Position numbers and translations under genes: made by a program. DNA of 52,274 bases from a miscellaneous Crenarchaeota group-6 archaeon AD8-1 (lineage in GTDB: Archaea > Thermoproteota > Bathyarchaeia > Bathyarchaeales > Bathycorpusculaceae): the NCBI GenBank assembly GCA_001273385.1, contig LFWW01000004.1, forward strand, positions 1 to 52,274. Direction: 5' to 3'. This document shows, in pieces, positions 42,494 through 51,415 of the stretch. Under the pieces are notes generated by a model that was not told the origin of the DNA, ran no database searches, and saw nothing but the letters and a program-made list of their open reading frames with translations. Every line of letters starts with the position of its first letter. Position 1 is the stretch's first letter.

Positions 42494-44665
42494 ATGAATG
42501 AAATTCAATTGCGGGTTGGAGATGCAAGACAAAGAGATGTAGGAAGGGGTATAGCTCGTATAGATCAGAGAACAATGCAAAAACTAGGTATCAGTGCAGG
42601 TGATGTGATAGAAATTGTTAATAAAAGATCGACTTCAGCGATAGCTTGGCCAGCATATAGTGAGGATCAAAATAAAGAAATTATCCGAATAGATGGCTTT
42701 ACCCGAAAGAATGCAGGAACGGCAATAAATGAATATGTAGTTATCAAAGCAGCAAAAGTTAAACCTGCATTGACAATAACTCTTGGTCCTGTAGATATGC
42801 GACTAAATGTGGATGATGATTTTACAAATTTTGTCAAAAATCGTTTAATGGAACGTACATTGGTTGAGGGTGATACTACTCTTGTTATGATGTTAGGTCA
42901 CGCAATTCCTTTTACAGTAACAAAAACTCGTCCTCATGGAATTACAAAAGTGACAAGTGAAACTAGGCTTGTAATTTTAAATGAACCTGCACCAGAGGCA
43001 AAAGGATTACCAAGAACTACCTATGAAGATATTGGAGGATTACATGAAGAAATACAAAGAGTAAGGGAGATGGTAGAACTCCCAATGCGACATCCAGAAA
43101 TTTTCCAGAGATTAGGGATAGAACCTCCAAAGGGTGTATTGCTCCATGGACCACCTGGTTGTGGTAAGACTCTTTTAGCTCGTGCAGTAGCAAATGAGTC
43201 AGAAGCGAATTTTCATTCAATAAATGGTCCGGAAATTATGAGTAAATTTTATGGAGAGTCAGAAGCTCGATTAAGAGAAATATTCCAACAAGCTCAACAA
43301 AATTCACCTAGCATAATATTTGTTGATGAGTTGGATGCTATTGCTCCAAAGCGTGAAGAAGTAACCGGCGAAGTAGAGAGAAGAGTAGTAGCTCAACTTC
43401 TTGCATTAATGGACGGTCTTTCAGGAAGGGGAAATGTAATAGTGATTGGAGCGACCAACAGACCCGGAGCTTTGGATCCGGCATTAAGAAGACCAGGACG
43501 GTTTGATAGAGAAATAGAAATTGGAGTTCCGGATAAAGAAGGAAGACATGAAGTTCTTCAGATTCACACACGTGGAATGCCCTTGGCTGAAGATGTTGAT
43601 CTTAAAAAACTTTCAGAGATGTGTCACGGGTATACTGGGGCTGATTTAGCAGCATTAGGGAGGGAAACAGCTATGAAAGCACTACGTCGATACTTGCCTG
43701 AAATAAACCTTGAAGAAGAGCGTATACCTCCAGATGTACTAGAGAAAATGGATGTGAGAATGGAAGATTTTATCAATGCTTATAAAGAAGTTACACCAAC
43801 AGCTATGCGCGAAGTATATATAGAAGTATCAAATGTTCATTGGGATGATGCAGGCGGACTAGAAGAAGTAAAGCAGCATCTAAAAGAAGCTGTTGAATGG
43901 CCTCTTAAAAATCCAGAAATGTTTAAAAAACTTGGAATAAAACCACCAAAAGGTATATTATTATACGGGCCACCTGGTTGTGGCAAGACTCTTTTAGCTC
44001 GTGCAGTAGCAACAGAAAGCGAAGCTAATTTTATAACAATTAAAGGTCCAGAGGTATTCTCCAAATGGGTTGGTGAATCTGAAAAAGCAATTAGGGAGGT
44101 ATTTAGAAAAGCTCGTATGGCTTCTCCAACAGTGGTTTTTCTTGATGAAATGGATTCCTTAGCTCCTCGACGTGGACTTGGATTATCAGATAGTGGTGTG
44201 TCTCAACGGGTTATAAGCCAGCTTTTGACAGAAATGGATGGTATTGTAACTCTCAATGATATAGTTGTTATTGCAGCGACAAATAGACCTGATATGGTAG
44301 ATTCTGCAGTTTTAAGACCAGGAAGGTTTGATAGAATAATTTATGTTCCCGAACCAGATGAAAAAAGTCGACTTGAAATATTCAATATTTATACAAAAAA
44401 TATGCCGTTAACCAGCGATGTGGATTTGAATTATTTAGCTAATATGACAAAATATTATTCAGGAGCAGATATAGAATCAATTTGCAGAGAAGCTGCTATG
44501 CACACACTAAGAAGAGATAAGTCAGCAGAAAAAGTAACAATGGAAGATTTCAAGGCTGCCCTTAAAGAAGTGGGTTCTTCAGTTACACCTGATATGGAGA
44601 AATGGTACAAAGATTTTAGTAAACATTTTAGACAGATAAAGAAAACTTCAACCCCCGTTGCATAG
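42494..44665 (+). CDS. cdc48: Cdc48/VAT-type AAA+ ATPase (p97 homologue)
   Basis: A 723-residue double-AAA unfoldase. The N-domain (residues 1 to about 175) has the VAT double-psi barrel. D1 has Walker A GPPGCGKT (about 219-226), Walker B IIFVDELD and [22 protein letters not shown]2 has a second Walker A, Walker B VVFLDEMD and the arginine-finger region RPGRFDRII. Hexameric, it feeds unfolded proteins to the proteasome encoded in this window. A translationally coupled small gene follows (TAGTG overlap). Confidence 0.97.
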   Translation: MNEIQLRVGDARQRDVGRGIARIDQRTMQKLGISAGDVIEIVNKRSTSAIAWPAYSEDQNKEIIRIDGFTRKNAGTAINEYVVIKAAKVKPALTITLGPVDMRLNVDDDFTNFVKNRLMERTLVEGDTTLVMMLGHAIPFTVTKTRPHGITKVTSETRLVILNEPAPEAKGLPRTTYEDIGGLHEEIQRVREMVELPMRHPEIFQRLGIEPPKGVLLHGPPGCGKTLLARAVANESEANFHSINGPEIMSKFYGESEARLREIFQQAQQNSPSIIFVDELDAIAPKREEVTGEVERRVVAQLLALMDGLSGRGNVIVIGATNRPGALDPALRRPGRFDREIEIGVPDKEGRHEVLQIHTRGMPLAEDVDLKKLSEMCHGYTGADLAALGRETAMKALRRYLPEINLEEERIPPDVLEKMDVRMEDFINAYKEVTPTAMREVYIEVSNVHWDDAGGLEEVKQHLKEAVEWPLKNPEMFKKLGIKPPKGILLYGPPGCGKTLLARAVATESEANFITIKGPEVFSKWVGESEKAIREVFRKARMASPTVVFLDEMDSLAPRRGLGLSDSGVSQRVISQLLTEMDGIVTLNDIVVIAATNRPDMVDSAVLRPGRFDRIIYVPEPDEKSRLEIFNIYTKNMPLTSDVDLNYLANMTKYYSGADIESICREAAMHTLRRDKSAEKVTMEDFKAALKEVGSSVTPDMEKWYKDFSKHFRQIKKTSTPVA

Positions 44666-44913
44666 TGAGAGTGAGAAAAATACAAATCAAAACTTGGAAA
44701 ACACGTCCTGCTTATTATGTGATATTAGAAATTCTTAATAAGAAAGGTGATCTTACAGACGCTGAACTGTTTGATCAATTAAAAAGAGAATTTGACGATT
44801 TGGGTTATAAAGATTTTAACGAACTTTTACTTAGGCTAGAAGTTGGAGGAAAAATAAATACCGTTTCTCTGACTAGAGGAAAGAGGCGTATAGAACTTAT
44901 CCAGAATCCCTAG
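44665..44913 (+). CDS. small winged helix-like protein coupled to cdc48
   Basis: An 82-residue protein starting at a GTG that overlaps the cdc48 stop codon (TAGTG). The first half is basic (MRVRKIQIKTWKTRPAYYV). LTDAELFDQLKREFDDLGYKDFNELLLRLEV reads as helices of a winged helix, and a two-strand wing (INTVSLTRGKRRIELIQ) follows. Small proteins like it follow Cdc48 in other archaea in my memory. Role unknown, perhaps a regulator or Cdc48 partner. Confidence 0.7.
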   Translation: MRVRKIQIKTWKTRPAYYVILEILNKKGDLTDAELFDQLKREFDDLGYKDFNELLLRLEVGGKINTVSLTRGKRRIELIQNP

Positions 44914-44934
44914 ATTACTTCTAGCGTGCTGATC

Positions 44935-46176
44935 ATGACAGAGATGCATGATGCGATAGTTATAGGAGGAGGACCTGTCGGTTCTTTTGCAGCATTAATA
45001 TTGTCAAAATTAGGGAAAAAAGTTACAGTTTTTGAAGAACATCATGAAATTGGTATTCCAAATCATTGTGCTGGGCATTTAAGCATTAATAGTCTTAGAC
45101 ATTTGGGTCTATATCCGTTGCCTAGGAAAATTGTTGAGAATGAATTTTCCGTAGCTAATTTTTATTCACAAGATGGTTTTTCTTTTCCAGTAAAATTATC
45201 CAAACCGGTTACATGTGCTGTTAATCGTGAGCTTTTTGATAAATACATTTTTAATAAGGCTCAAGATGCTGGTGCAATCTTTAATTTAAATTCAAGAGTT
45301 CAATCGCTGATAATACAAAATGGTTTTGTTAAAGGTGTAAAAGTTAACTATAATGGATCCAAAAAAATCTTTAAATCAAAAATAGTATTTGATGCGGAGG
45401 GGATCTCATCTAGACTCCTAAAACAAACAAAGTTAGTACCTTTGAATCCTAAAAAACTTGTTTTTTCTGTTAACGCTAAAGTCGAAAATATCAAAAATCT
45501 GCAATCTAATTCGGTAGATGTGTATTTCGGAAAGGATTATGCTCCTGGCTTTTATGCTTGGCTTATTCCAACAAAAGATGAAACTGCGAAAATTGGACTT
45601 GCTACTAATATTGGAAATCCGAATGATTTCTTAAAAAAGCTCATGATTAAACATCCAATAGCTTCAAAATATTTATCTCAAGCCAAAATCATTAGTAAAG
45701 AATTCCATTCAATACCATTAGGAGGTCCAATTCCAAAATTATATTTAAATGGTTTTATGGTGTTAGGTGATGCCGCTTCTCTTGTTAAACCAACCACTGG
45801 TGGAGGAATACTTTTCGGATTAAGAAGCTCAATCATCGCAGCTAACATAGCCAATATGGCCATTGATAATAACAACTTTTCAAGTGACATTCTTAGACTT
45901 TATCAGATTAATTATATGAACGCTTTTAATTTCGATTTTCTTGTCATGCTAAAAATCCGAGCCTTCTTAAACTCTCTCTCTGATAATAAATTCAGCAAAA
46001 TCTTAAGGTTTTGCAAAAGGATTGGATTAAACAATTCAATAAGGAACGTTAATGAAATTGATTTACAAGGACGCACGTTATTAAAAGCTATACTAAAACC
46101 TGAAGTTTCTATTACTCTTTTTTATTTATTAGCAATATATTTGCAAACATTTTATATCCGCCATAACATCCACTAA
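44935..46176 (+). CDS. geranylgeranyl reductase-family FAD oxidoreductase
   Basis: A 413-residue FAD enzyme. MHDAIVIGGGPVGSFAALIL is the dinucleotide-binding GxGxxG motif. NHCAGHLS follows at the flavin-contact region, and GDAASLVKPTTGGGILFGLRSS (about 277-298) is the second FAD site typical of the family. Members reduce the double bonds of archaeal geranylgeranyl lipids. Some act on other isoprenoids. The C-terminal end has a hydrophobic tail (LFYLLAIYLQTFYI) consistent with membrane contact. I chose the ATG at 44935. A GTG at 44926 is possible. Confidence 0.82.
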   Translation: MTEMHDAIVIGGGPVGSFAALILSKLGKKVTVFEEHHEIGIPNHCAGHLSINSLRHLGLYPLPRKIVENEFSVANFYSQDGFSFPVKLSKPVTCAVNRELFDKYIFNKAQDAGAIFNLNSRVQSLIIQNGFVKGVKVNYNGSKKIFKSKIVFDAEGISSRLLKQTKLVPLNPKKLVFSVNAKVENIKNLQSNSVDVYFGKDYAPGFYAWLIPTKDETAKIGLATNIGNPNDFLKKLMIKHPIASKYLSQAKIISKEFHSIPLGGPIPKLYLNGFMVLGDAASLVKPTTGGGILFGLRSSIIAANIANMAIDNNNFSSDILRLYQINYMNAFNFDFLVMLKIRAFLNSLSDNKFSKILRFCKRIGLNNSIRNVNEIDLQGRTLLKAILKPEVSITLFYLLAIYLQTFYIRHNIH

Positions 46177-46196
46177 AGATAGTTGGAACAATAATC

Positions 46197-46559
46197 ATGC
46201 CTGAATTCGATTATAAACAAGTAATAATCTTCCGTAGAGATTTGAATTTAAGCAAAGGAAAGATTGCTTCTCAAGCTGGACATGCAGCTGTTTCAGCTGC
46301 TATTAAAGCTCGTACACATTATAGAAATTGGTTCAAAGCATGGATACTAGAGGGTCAGCGTAAAATAGCAGTTAAAGTAAAAGATGAAAAAGAGCTTTTA
46401 AAATTTGAGAAGGATGCAGCTAATTTGGGACTACCTCATGCATTAATTATTGACAAAGGTTTAACTCAGATTCCTGAAGGTACAATCACCTGCTTAGGTA
46501 TAGGTCCAGCGCCTGCTGACAAAATCGATAGATTAACTGGAGAACTTAAATTACTTTGA
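46197..46559 (+). CDS. pth2: peptidyl-tRNA hydrolase, Pth2 type
   Basis: A 120-residue archaeal/eukaryotic-type enzyme that recycles peptidyl-tRNA. VIIFRRDLNLSKGKIASQAGHAAVSA (about 9-34) contains the catalytic Lys/His region. ALIIDKGLTQIPEGTITCLGIGP is the second signature. ATG start. Ends 18 bases before truD, so the two translation-quality genes form a unit. Confidence 0.96.
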   Translation: MPEFDYKQVIIFRRDLNLSKGKIASQAGHAAVSAAIKARTHYRNWFKAWILEGQRKIAVKVKDEKELLKFEKDAANLGLPHALIIDKGLTQIPEGTITCLGIGPAPADKIDRLTGELKLL

Positions 46560-46577
46560 CCAAAAGGTGTTCCTAAA

Positions 46578-47940
46578 ATGCAGGTTCCGAGAATTGATAA
46601 AGTTCTCGGCATTTGTAATTATGCAACAAAAAATAAAGGTCTAAGTGGATCTATAAAGAACTCAATTGATGATTTTATTGTCGAAGAGGTTCTTGTTGAT
46701 GGTTCAATTGCAAAAATAGATAAAAGACCTAACTTTTCAGTTCTTTCTTCTTCATTAAAAATTAATAAGTATTTACTTTGCGTTTTAATAAAACGAAATT
46801 GGGATACTTTGCTAGGTATTAGATATATTTCCAGTGAATTAAAAATTGATGAAAATAAAATTTGTTTTGCAGGAATAAAAGATGCTAAAGCCATCACTGC
46901 TCAATACATAACAATAGAAGACAGCTTGATAGAAAACATAACATCTCATAAACTCAGCGACCTTACTCTCTATCCGATAGGATATGTTCGTGAACATTTG
47001 TCTTCATATTACCTCTTGGGTAACAATTTTAAAATTAATATTAATAACCTTGATTCATCTGAACTTGAAATTAAAACGACAATAAAAAAAACTATTGAAC
47101 AACTAAATGAAATAGGTGGAATTCCTAATTTTTTTGGTTATCAAAGGTTTGGTACAATTCGTCCTATTACACATTTGGTGGGAAAAGCCATTATTAAAGA
47201 TGATTTTAAAAAAGCTATCTTGACTTATTTAGTAAATTGTAGTAAATTGGAAAATCCTTATTCAAGAGAAGCTAGAAAAGATTTAGCTCGAACACAAGAT
47301 TTTAAAAAATCTTTGCATAAATTTCCTAAACAACTGCGTTTTGAAAGGTTAATCCTTAATCATCTATCTAAAAAACCAAATGATTTTACTGGAGCTTTTA
47401 AGAGGCTTCCTTTTAAACTTCAAATGCTATTTATTCAAGCTTATCAATCTTATTTGTATAATTTATTTCTAAGTAAAAGAATTGAGCAAGGATTTTCATT
47501 TAAAAAGGCAACAATTGGAGATTTTGCTGTAAATATAGACAGGTCAGGATTGCCCATGCCACAAACAGGCAAACTTGTAAACATTGAAAATATTGAAAAA
47601 ATAAATAAATCAATCAAACTTGAAAAAATGTGTATTGCATTGCCTCTTGTCGGATTTAAACAAGGGTTTTCTTCTGGGAAAATTGGTGAAATGCAAAAAA
47701 ATATTTTCGAAATTGAATGAAAATTTTAGAGTTAAAAAAATGCCCCGAATTAGTGGAAGGGGTAATTTACGTGCAATCAATATACCATTAAAAAAATTTA
47801 AATTGAAAAAAGTTTTTTCAGAATCAAATAGATCCGAAAATCGTATAAATATTAATTTTATGCTAAATAAAGGCTCTTATGCAACAATATTGCTTAGAGA
47901 AATCTTAAAACCTTTAGATCCAGTGAAAGCAGGGTTTTAA
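46578..47940 (+). CDS. truD: TruD-type tRNA pseudouridine synthase, frameshifted near the C-terminus
   Basis: Makes pseudouridine (position 13 family) in tRNA. GIKDAKAITAQ (catalytic Asp in GxKD) and FFGYQRFGTIRPITHLVGKAI are diagnostic. The first frame stops at 47720 after KNIFEIE. The family's C-terminal end (FRVKKMPRISGRGNLRAINI and MLNKGSYATILLREIL) continues in another frame to the stop at 47938-47940. The join lies at about 47700-47716 and is a few residues shorter than homologues from memory, so a small deletion is likely. It could be a real frameshift, a programmed shift or an error. Confidence 0.85.
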
Positions 47941-48132
47941 TCTAATTATGATGCTTAAAAATTATCTTCTAATATCAACATTTTTTGTATTAACGATTAT
48001 AGCTACAAAAAAGAAATGAATAATGCAAGGATATTAGATTTTATAAAAGTTGAAATATGAAAAAAATGAATAAACCATCATGAACTCAAACAAAATAATA
48101 ATTAACCTTTTAATAAAATATTATTTTTATAT

Positions 48133-48657
48133 TTAGAGATAATCAGTTCGAGCCAAATCTCGAAGTCTATTGATTCCATCAATTTTTATAATATAATCAA
48201 CCACACTTTTTGGAATAAAGCTTTTCCAACTTTCATCTTTAAGCATTTTTTGTCTAATAAAAGTTGAATTATACTGTTTTCGTTCGAAAAATTGTATTTT
48301 TTTAACTTCATACTTCTTTTCAGTAAAAAGTCTTCTTGTTAGTGGTTCATTAGAATAAACTACTTGGAAATTTGGTGTATACCCTTCTAAAGCAGAAACC
48401 CAAAGCATGTGCAAGTGAACATCTGGAACCGGAATTATCCATATTCTAGAATATTCTATATCCGCTTCTTTTAAAGCTAAACGAATCATGGTTATTCTCT
48501 CACCCGCTGTAAAAGGATTATGAGCATTATGACTGTATTGTGCGCTACCAATTGCAATAACTAATTCTTCCACCTCTTTCAGAATCTCTTTTATAGCTTT
48601 AAGATGACCTCTATGAAAAGGTTGAAATCTTCCAACATATAATCCACGATTATTCAT
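48133..48657 (-). CDS. nadM: archaeal nicotinamide mononucleotide adenylyltransferase
   Basis: A 174-residue NAD-synthesis enzyme that joins NMN and ATP. GLYVGRFQPFHRGHLKAI (about 5-22) has the HxGH nucleotidyltransferase motif. GSAQYSHNAHNPFTAGERI and the terminal YNSTFIRQKM (usual ISGTxIR) are family marks. Ser and Thr are kept but the Gly is Ser-like. ATG start. It diverges from the proteasome gene. NadC, another NAD gene, is 2.8 kb away. Confidence 0.94.
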   Translation of the reverse strand: MNNRGLYVGRFQPFHRGHLKAIKEILKEVEELVIAIGSAQYSHNAHNPFTAGERITMIRLALKEADIEYSRIWIIPVPDVHLHMLWVSALEGYTPNFQVVYSNEPLTRRLFTEKKYEVKKIQFFERKQYNSTFIRQKMLKDESWKSFIPKSVVDYIIKIDGINRLRDLARTDYL

Positions 48658-48868
48658 ATTTTTAACACCATAGTGAGCTTGATTGGAAGTGACTTTTATG
48701 ATTTTTGATTCTTTTATTCAATCAATAATTGGATTTCTTCTATTTCATTGGAATGAATTAGATTTAATTTACAAAATTTTTTTATTATTAAATCCTCGAT
48801 TCTTATTAACACATATAGTAAACTTAATAGGCAATCTTGTATACATACCAACGGAAAGGTTCAAAATC

Positions 48869-49498
48869 ATGGAAGGATATAACGAGCAAGTCCAACAAGG
48901 AGGAATTCCTTGGATTCCTGGAGCGACTACAATTGGTGTTGTTTGCACTGATGGTGTAATTTTAGCTTCAGAAAAACGTGTGACCTATGGTCATTTTGTC
49001 ATGAGCAAGGGGGGTCGGAAAGTCTTCAAAATAACAGATCAAATAGGTGTAGCATGTGCAGGTCTTGTTGGAGATATGCAAATCTTAACTAGAGAAGTTG
49101 AGGCTCAAGCTAATCTGTTTAGCATGGATGTTGGACGTCCAATTTCTGTAAGAGCTGCAGCAAAATTGATGGCTAATATTCTATTTAATCGGAGATATGC
49201 ACCTTTGATCACGCAAACTATTGTTGGAGGAATTGATGAAGAGGGTCCCTCCCTATTTGTTTTAGATGTTTTGGGTTCATTGTTGCCTGATAAATATGCT
49301 GCAGTGGGTTCTGGAACCGAAATAGCGATGGGAGTTCTAGAGGAGAGTTACAAAGATAATCTTAATCTTACAGAAGCAAAAGTAATTGTATCTAAAGCAA
49401 TTAAATCAGCAATAAGCAGAGACGCGATGAGCGGCGATGGAATTGACTTCTTATTAATTTCAAAAGATGGTATTAAAAAGGAATCAATAAAAATCTAA
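48869..49498 (+). CDS. psmB: proteasome beta subunit
   Basis: A 209-residue precursor. The propeptide MEGYNEQVQQGGIPWIPGA is cut before TTIGVVCTDGVILASEKRV, leaving an N-terminal Thr as nucleophile. Lys33 equivalent lies in ASEKRV. GSGTEIAMGVLEE and AISRDAMSGDGIDFLLI complete the site (Asp and Ser residues). I start at the ATG at 48869. An in-frame extension to 48683 is hydrophobic and AT-rich and looks like promoter DNA, not protein. Works with Cdc48 in protein degradation. Confidence 0.94.
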   Translation: MEGYNEQVQQGGIPWIPGATTIGVVCTDGVILASEKRVTYGHFVMSKGGRKVFKITDQIGVACAGLVGDMQILTREVEAQANLFSMDVGRPISVRAAAKLMANILFNRRYAPLITQTIVGGIDEEGPSLFVLDVLGSLLPDKYAAVGSGTEIAMGVLEESYKDNLNLTEAKVIVSKAIKSAISRDAMSGDGIDFLLISKDGIKKESIKI

Positions 49499-49568
49499 CT
49501 CTTAATTTTTGACTGTAATTTTTTATTATTAATGCATAATAGTAACAAATAGGCGGAGGCTTGTCAGT

Positions 49569-50189
49569 ATTTCTTTTCAATTAACTGATGAGGAAGGTTT
49601 TTTTCTATTAAATCTTGCTAAAGACGCCGTTTTAAAAAAAATAACTTCAGGAGAAACAATTAGAGCTCCTAAAAATACTCCAGAAAAACTTCTAAATAAT
49701 GCTGCTGGTGTTTTTGTTACAATAAGTACCATTAAAAATGATAAAAAACAATTGCGGGGATGTATCGGTTATCCTTATCCAACTCATATTCTAATTAAAG
49801 CACTAATTGATTCTGCAATAAATGCAGCGATAAATGATCCAAGATTTTTCCCGATAGATCAAAAAGAACTAACTAATTTAGTATTTGAAATTAGCATATT
49901 AACTCCACCTGTAATTATAGAAGTGGATAATCCATTAGATTATTCTAGGCATATAATAATAGGTCAAGATGGATTAATAGTGGAAAAGGGGCCATCTAAA
50001 GGACTGCTTTTACCACAAGTTCCTATCGAATGGGGCTGGGATGAAGAAGAGTTTATTTCTCAATGTTGCTTAAAAGCAGGATTACATCCTGATAGTTGGC
50101 ACGATCAAGATACTAAAATCTATAAATTTAATGCTATAATTTTTGAAGAAATTAAACCACAAGGCAAAATAAGGCGGAAAACTTTTTAA
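49569..50189 (+). CDS. AMMECR1 family protein, apparent AUU start
   Basis: A conserved archaeal/eukaryotic family of unknown biochemical role. LRGCIGYPYP (the LRGCIG signature, about residues 62-71), DSAINAAINDPRFFPI and FEISILTPP are diagnostic. The frame is open upstream with family-like sequence (ISFQLTDEEGFFLLNLAKDAV), but no AUG, GUG or UUG is present in frame. ATT at 49569 is 9 bases after GGAGG (49555-49559), so an AUU start giving 206 residues is the best reading. A UUG inside LRGCIG at 49752 would delete a third of the protein. Confidence 0.85.
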   Translation: MSFQLTDEEGFFLLNLAKDAVLKKITSGETIRAPKNTPEKLLNNAAGVFVTISTIKNDKKQLRGCIGYPYPTHILIKALIDSAINAAINDPRFFPIDQKELTNLVFEISILTPPVIIEVDNPLDYSRHIIIGQDGLIVEKGPSKGLLLPQVPIEWGWDEEEFISQCCLKAGLHPDSWHDQDTKIYKFNAIIFEEIKPQGKIRRKTF

Positions 50190-50208
50190 TATAAGAGAAA
50201 TTCTTGTT

Positions 50209-51321
50209 TTATAATGACTCAATGATTTTTACTGTTTGAGCTAAGCCATTGAATTTCCTTGAAAAATTATTTAATTCTCTCACCTTACTGTTATACTCTT
50301 TACTTTCTGATTCAATTGTATCAAATGCTTTTCTCAATTCATTTTGATTTCTTACTAAAATAGAGCAATTTAATTTTTCCAACTTAACTGCATTTCCTGT
50401 TTGTTCAGGTTGCGTAGGAATACAAATACTCGGTTTTTGATATCCATGACCACCACTAAAAACTATAATTTTAGCATTTTTCATGAAAACAGCTCGTTTT
50501 TCTAATGATAACCAAGGATGAATTTCAACATCTTTTTTTCTAGCTATTTCTTTTCTATCCCTTACTCCCAAACTCACTATGCTTCTTATTTTTAAATCTC
50601 TAAGAACTGGTAGTATTAGTTTTGATAATTTTGCTCTTGTTCCGTAAGGTCCGCTTATCGGAGCAAAAACATGTCTTCGGTGTCCTTGTACTGGTGTAGT
50701 ATCTACGAAACTTCCAGCAAACTCTACTTTTTCTCTGATCCCTATATCTTCTATATTCCCAAGGTTAAATTCACAAATTGTATATGGTGGTGGATTATCA
50801 GGAATTATAACTTTTAAACAATGTTTTAAGTATCGTTCTATAACTCTCTCACCAGGATAAAAAATGGGTGAAAAATCATGGCTGGGTCTAATAACATTTG
50901 TAATATACACTGAGGGAATTTTCCATCGGGAAGCTAAACGAAGTGCGTGTATATCTCCGTCTACAATGATTAATTCAGGTCTTTTTTTTCGGATTTGCTG
51001 TCTTAAATCATAATATCGATGCACTGTTTCCATCGCATTTGAGGTTTTAATTTCGAGCTTATTTTTTTCAATATTGAAAATGGGTAATGGGAGTAAGATA
51101 TTCATTAATGATGCATAAGTTAGTATTCCTCGAGAATTTTCATACCATAATACAGGTGTGCAGTAATTTACATCTTTAAATTCTCTTTGGAGAAGCTGGA
51201 AAGCTTTTCCGCCCGAAAAAAATGAGACTTCATGACCATTTTTTATTAGTTTTTTACCTAATGACATTATTCGGTACACATGGCCTAAACCAATCTCGGA
51301 ACAACACATCATCAGTCTCAT
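50209..51321 (-). CDS. MurG-like GT-B glycosyltransferase with apparent internal deletion
   Basis: A 370-residue protein. MRLMMCCSEIGLGHVYRIMS is the N-terminal loop of MurG/UGT-type glycosyltransferases. Two-domain fold, with FAGSFVD starting the second half. Near residue 318, FSGGHGYQKPSICIPTQPEQ lacks the usual 6-9 residues between the glycine loop and KPSI (family forms read GHGTxxEAxxxxKPSI), suggesting an in-frame deletion that would damage donor binding. I start at ATG 51321. A UUG at 51384 adds a non-family leader. Diverges from nadC. Confidence 0.75.
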   Translation of the reverse strand: MRLMMCCSEIGLGHVYRIMSLGKKLIKNGHEVSFFSGGKAFQLLQREFKDVNYCTPVLWYENSRGILTYASLMNILLPLPIFNIEKNKLEIKTSNAMETVHRYYDLRQQIRKKRPELIIVDGDIHALRLASRWKIPSVYITNVIRPSHDFSPIFYPGERVIERYLKHCLKVIIPDNPPPYTICEFNLGNIEDIGIREKVEFAGSFVDTTPVQGHRRHVFAPISGPYGTRAKLSKLILPVLRDLKIRSIVSLGVRDRKEIARKKDVEIHPWLSLEKRAVFMKNAKIIVFSGGHGYQKPSICIPTQPEQTGNAVKLEKLNCSILVRNQNELRKAFDTIESESKEYNSKVRELNNFSRKFNGLAQTVKIIESL

Positions 51322-51415
51322 ATTATTTTTATTTAAGAGGTTTGGATCTATTTTAGTTATTTCCAAAATCCTAGAATTGGACAAATATTTTAAGAAGAAA
51401 GAAGGATTACAAGTT

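Noticed and set aside
47620-47940. A separate 106-residue protein at the end of truD
   Set aside because: Its second half is the conserved TruD C-terminus (KGSYATILLRE). The first half is out-of-frame TruD sequence. It is part of truD after a frameshift, not an independent gene.
46578-47940. A BHB intron as the cause of the truD frame change
   Set aside because: All expected residues before the break are present and the join is already shorter than homologues. Removing more bases would worsen the match, and no 3-4-3 motif was seen.
48683-48868. A hydrophobic N-terminal extension of the proteasome beta subunit
   Set aside because: The known propeptide and Thr cut site fit the ATG at 48869. 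The extension is AT-rich, hydrophobic by chance and likely promoter DNA.
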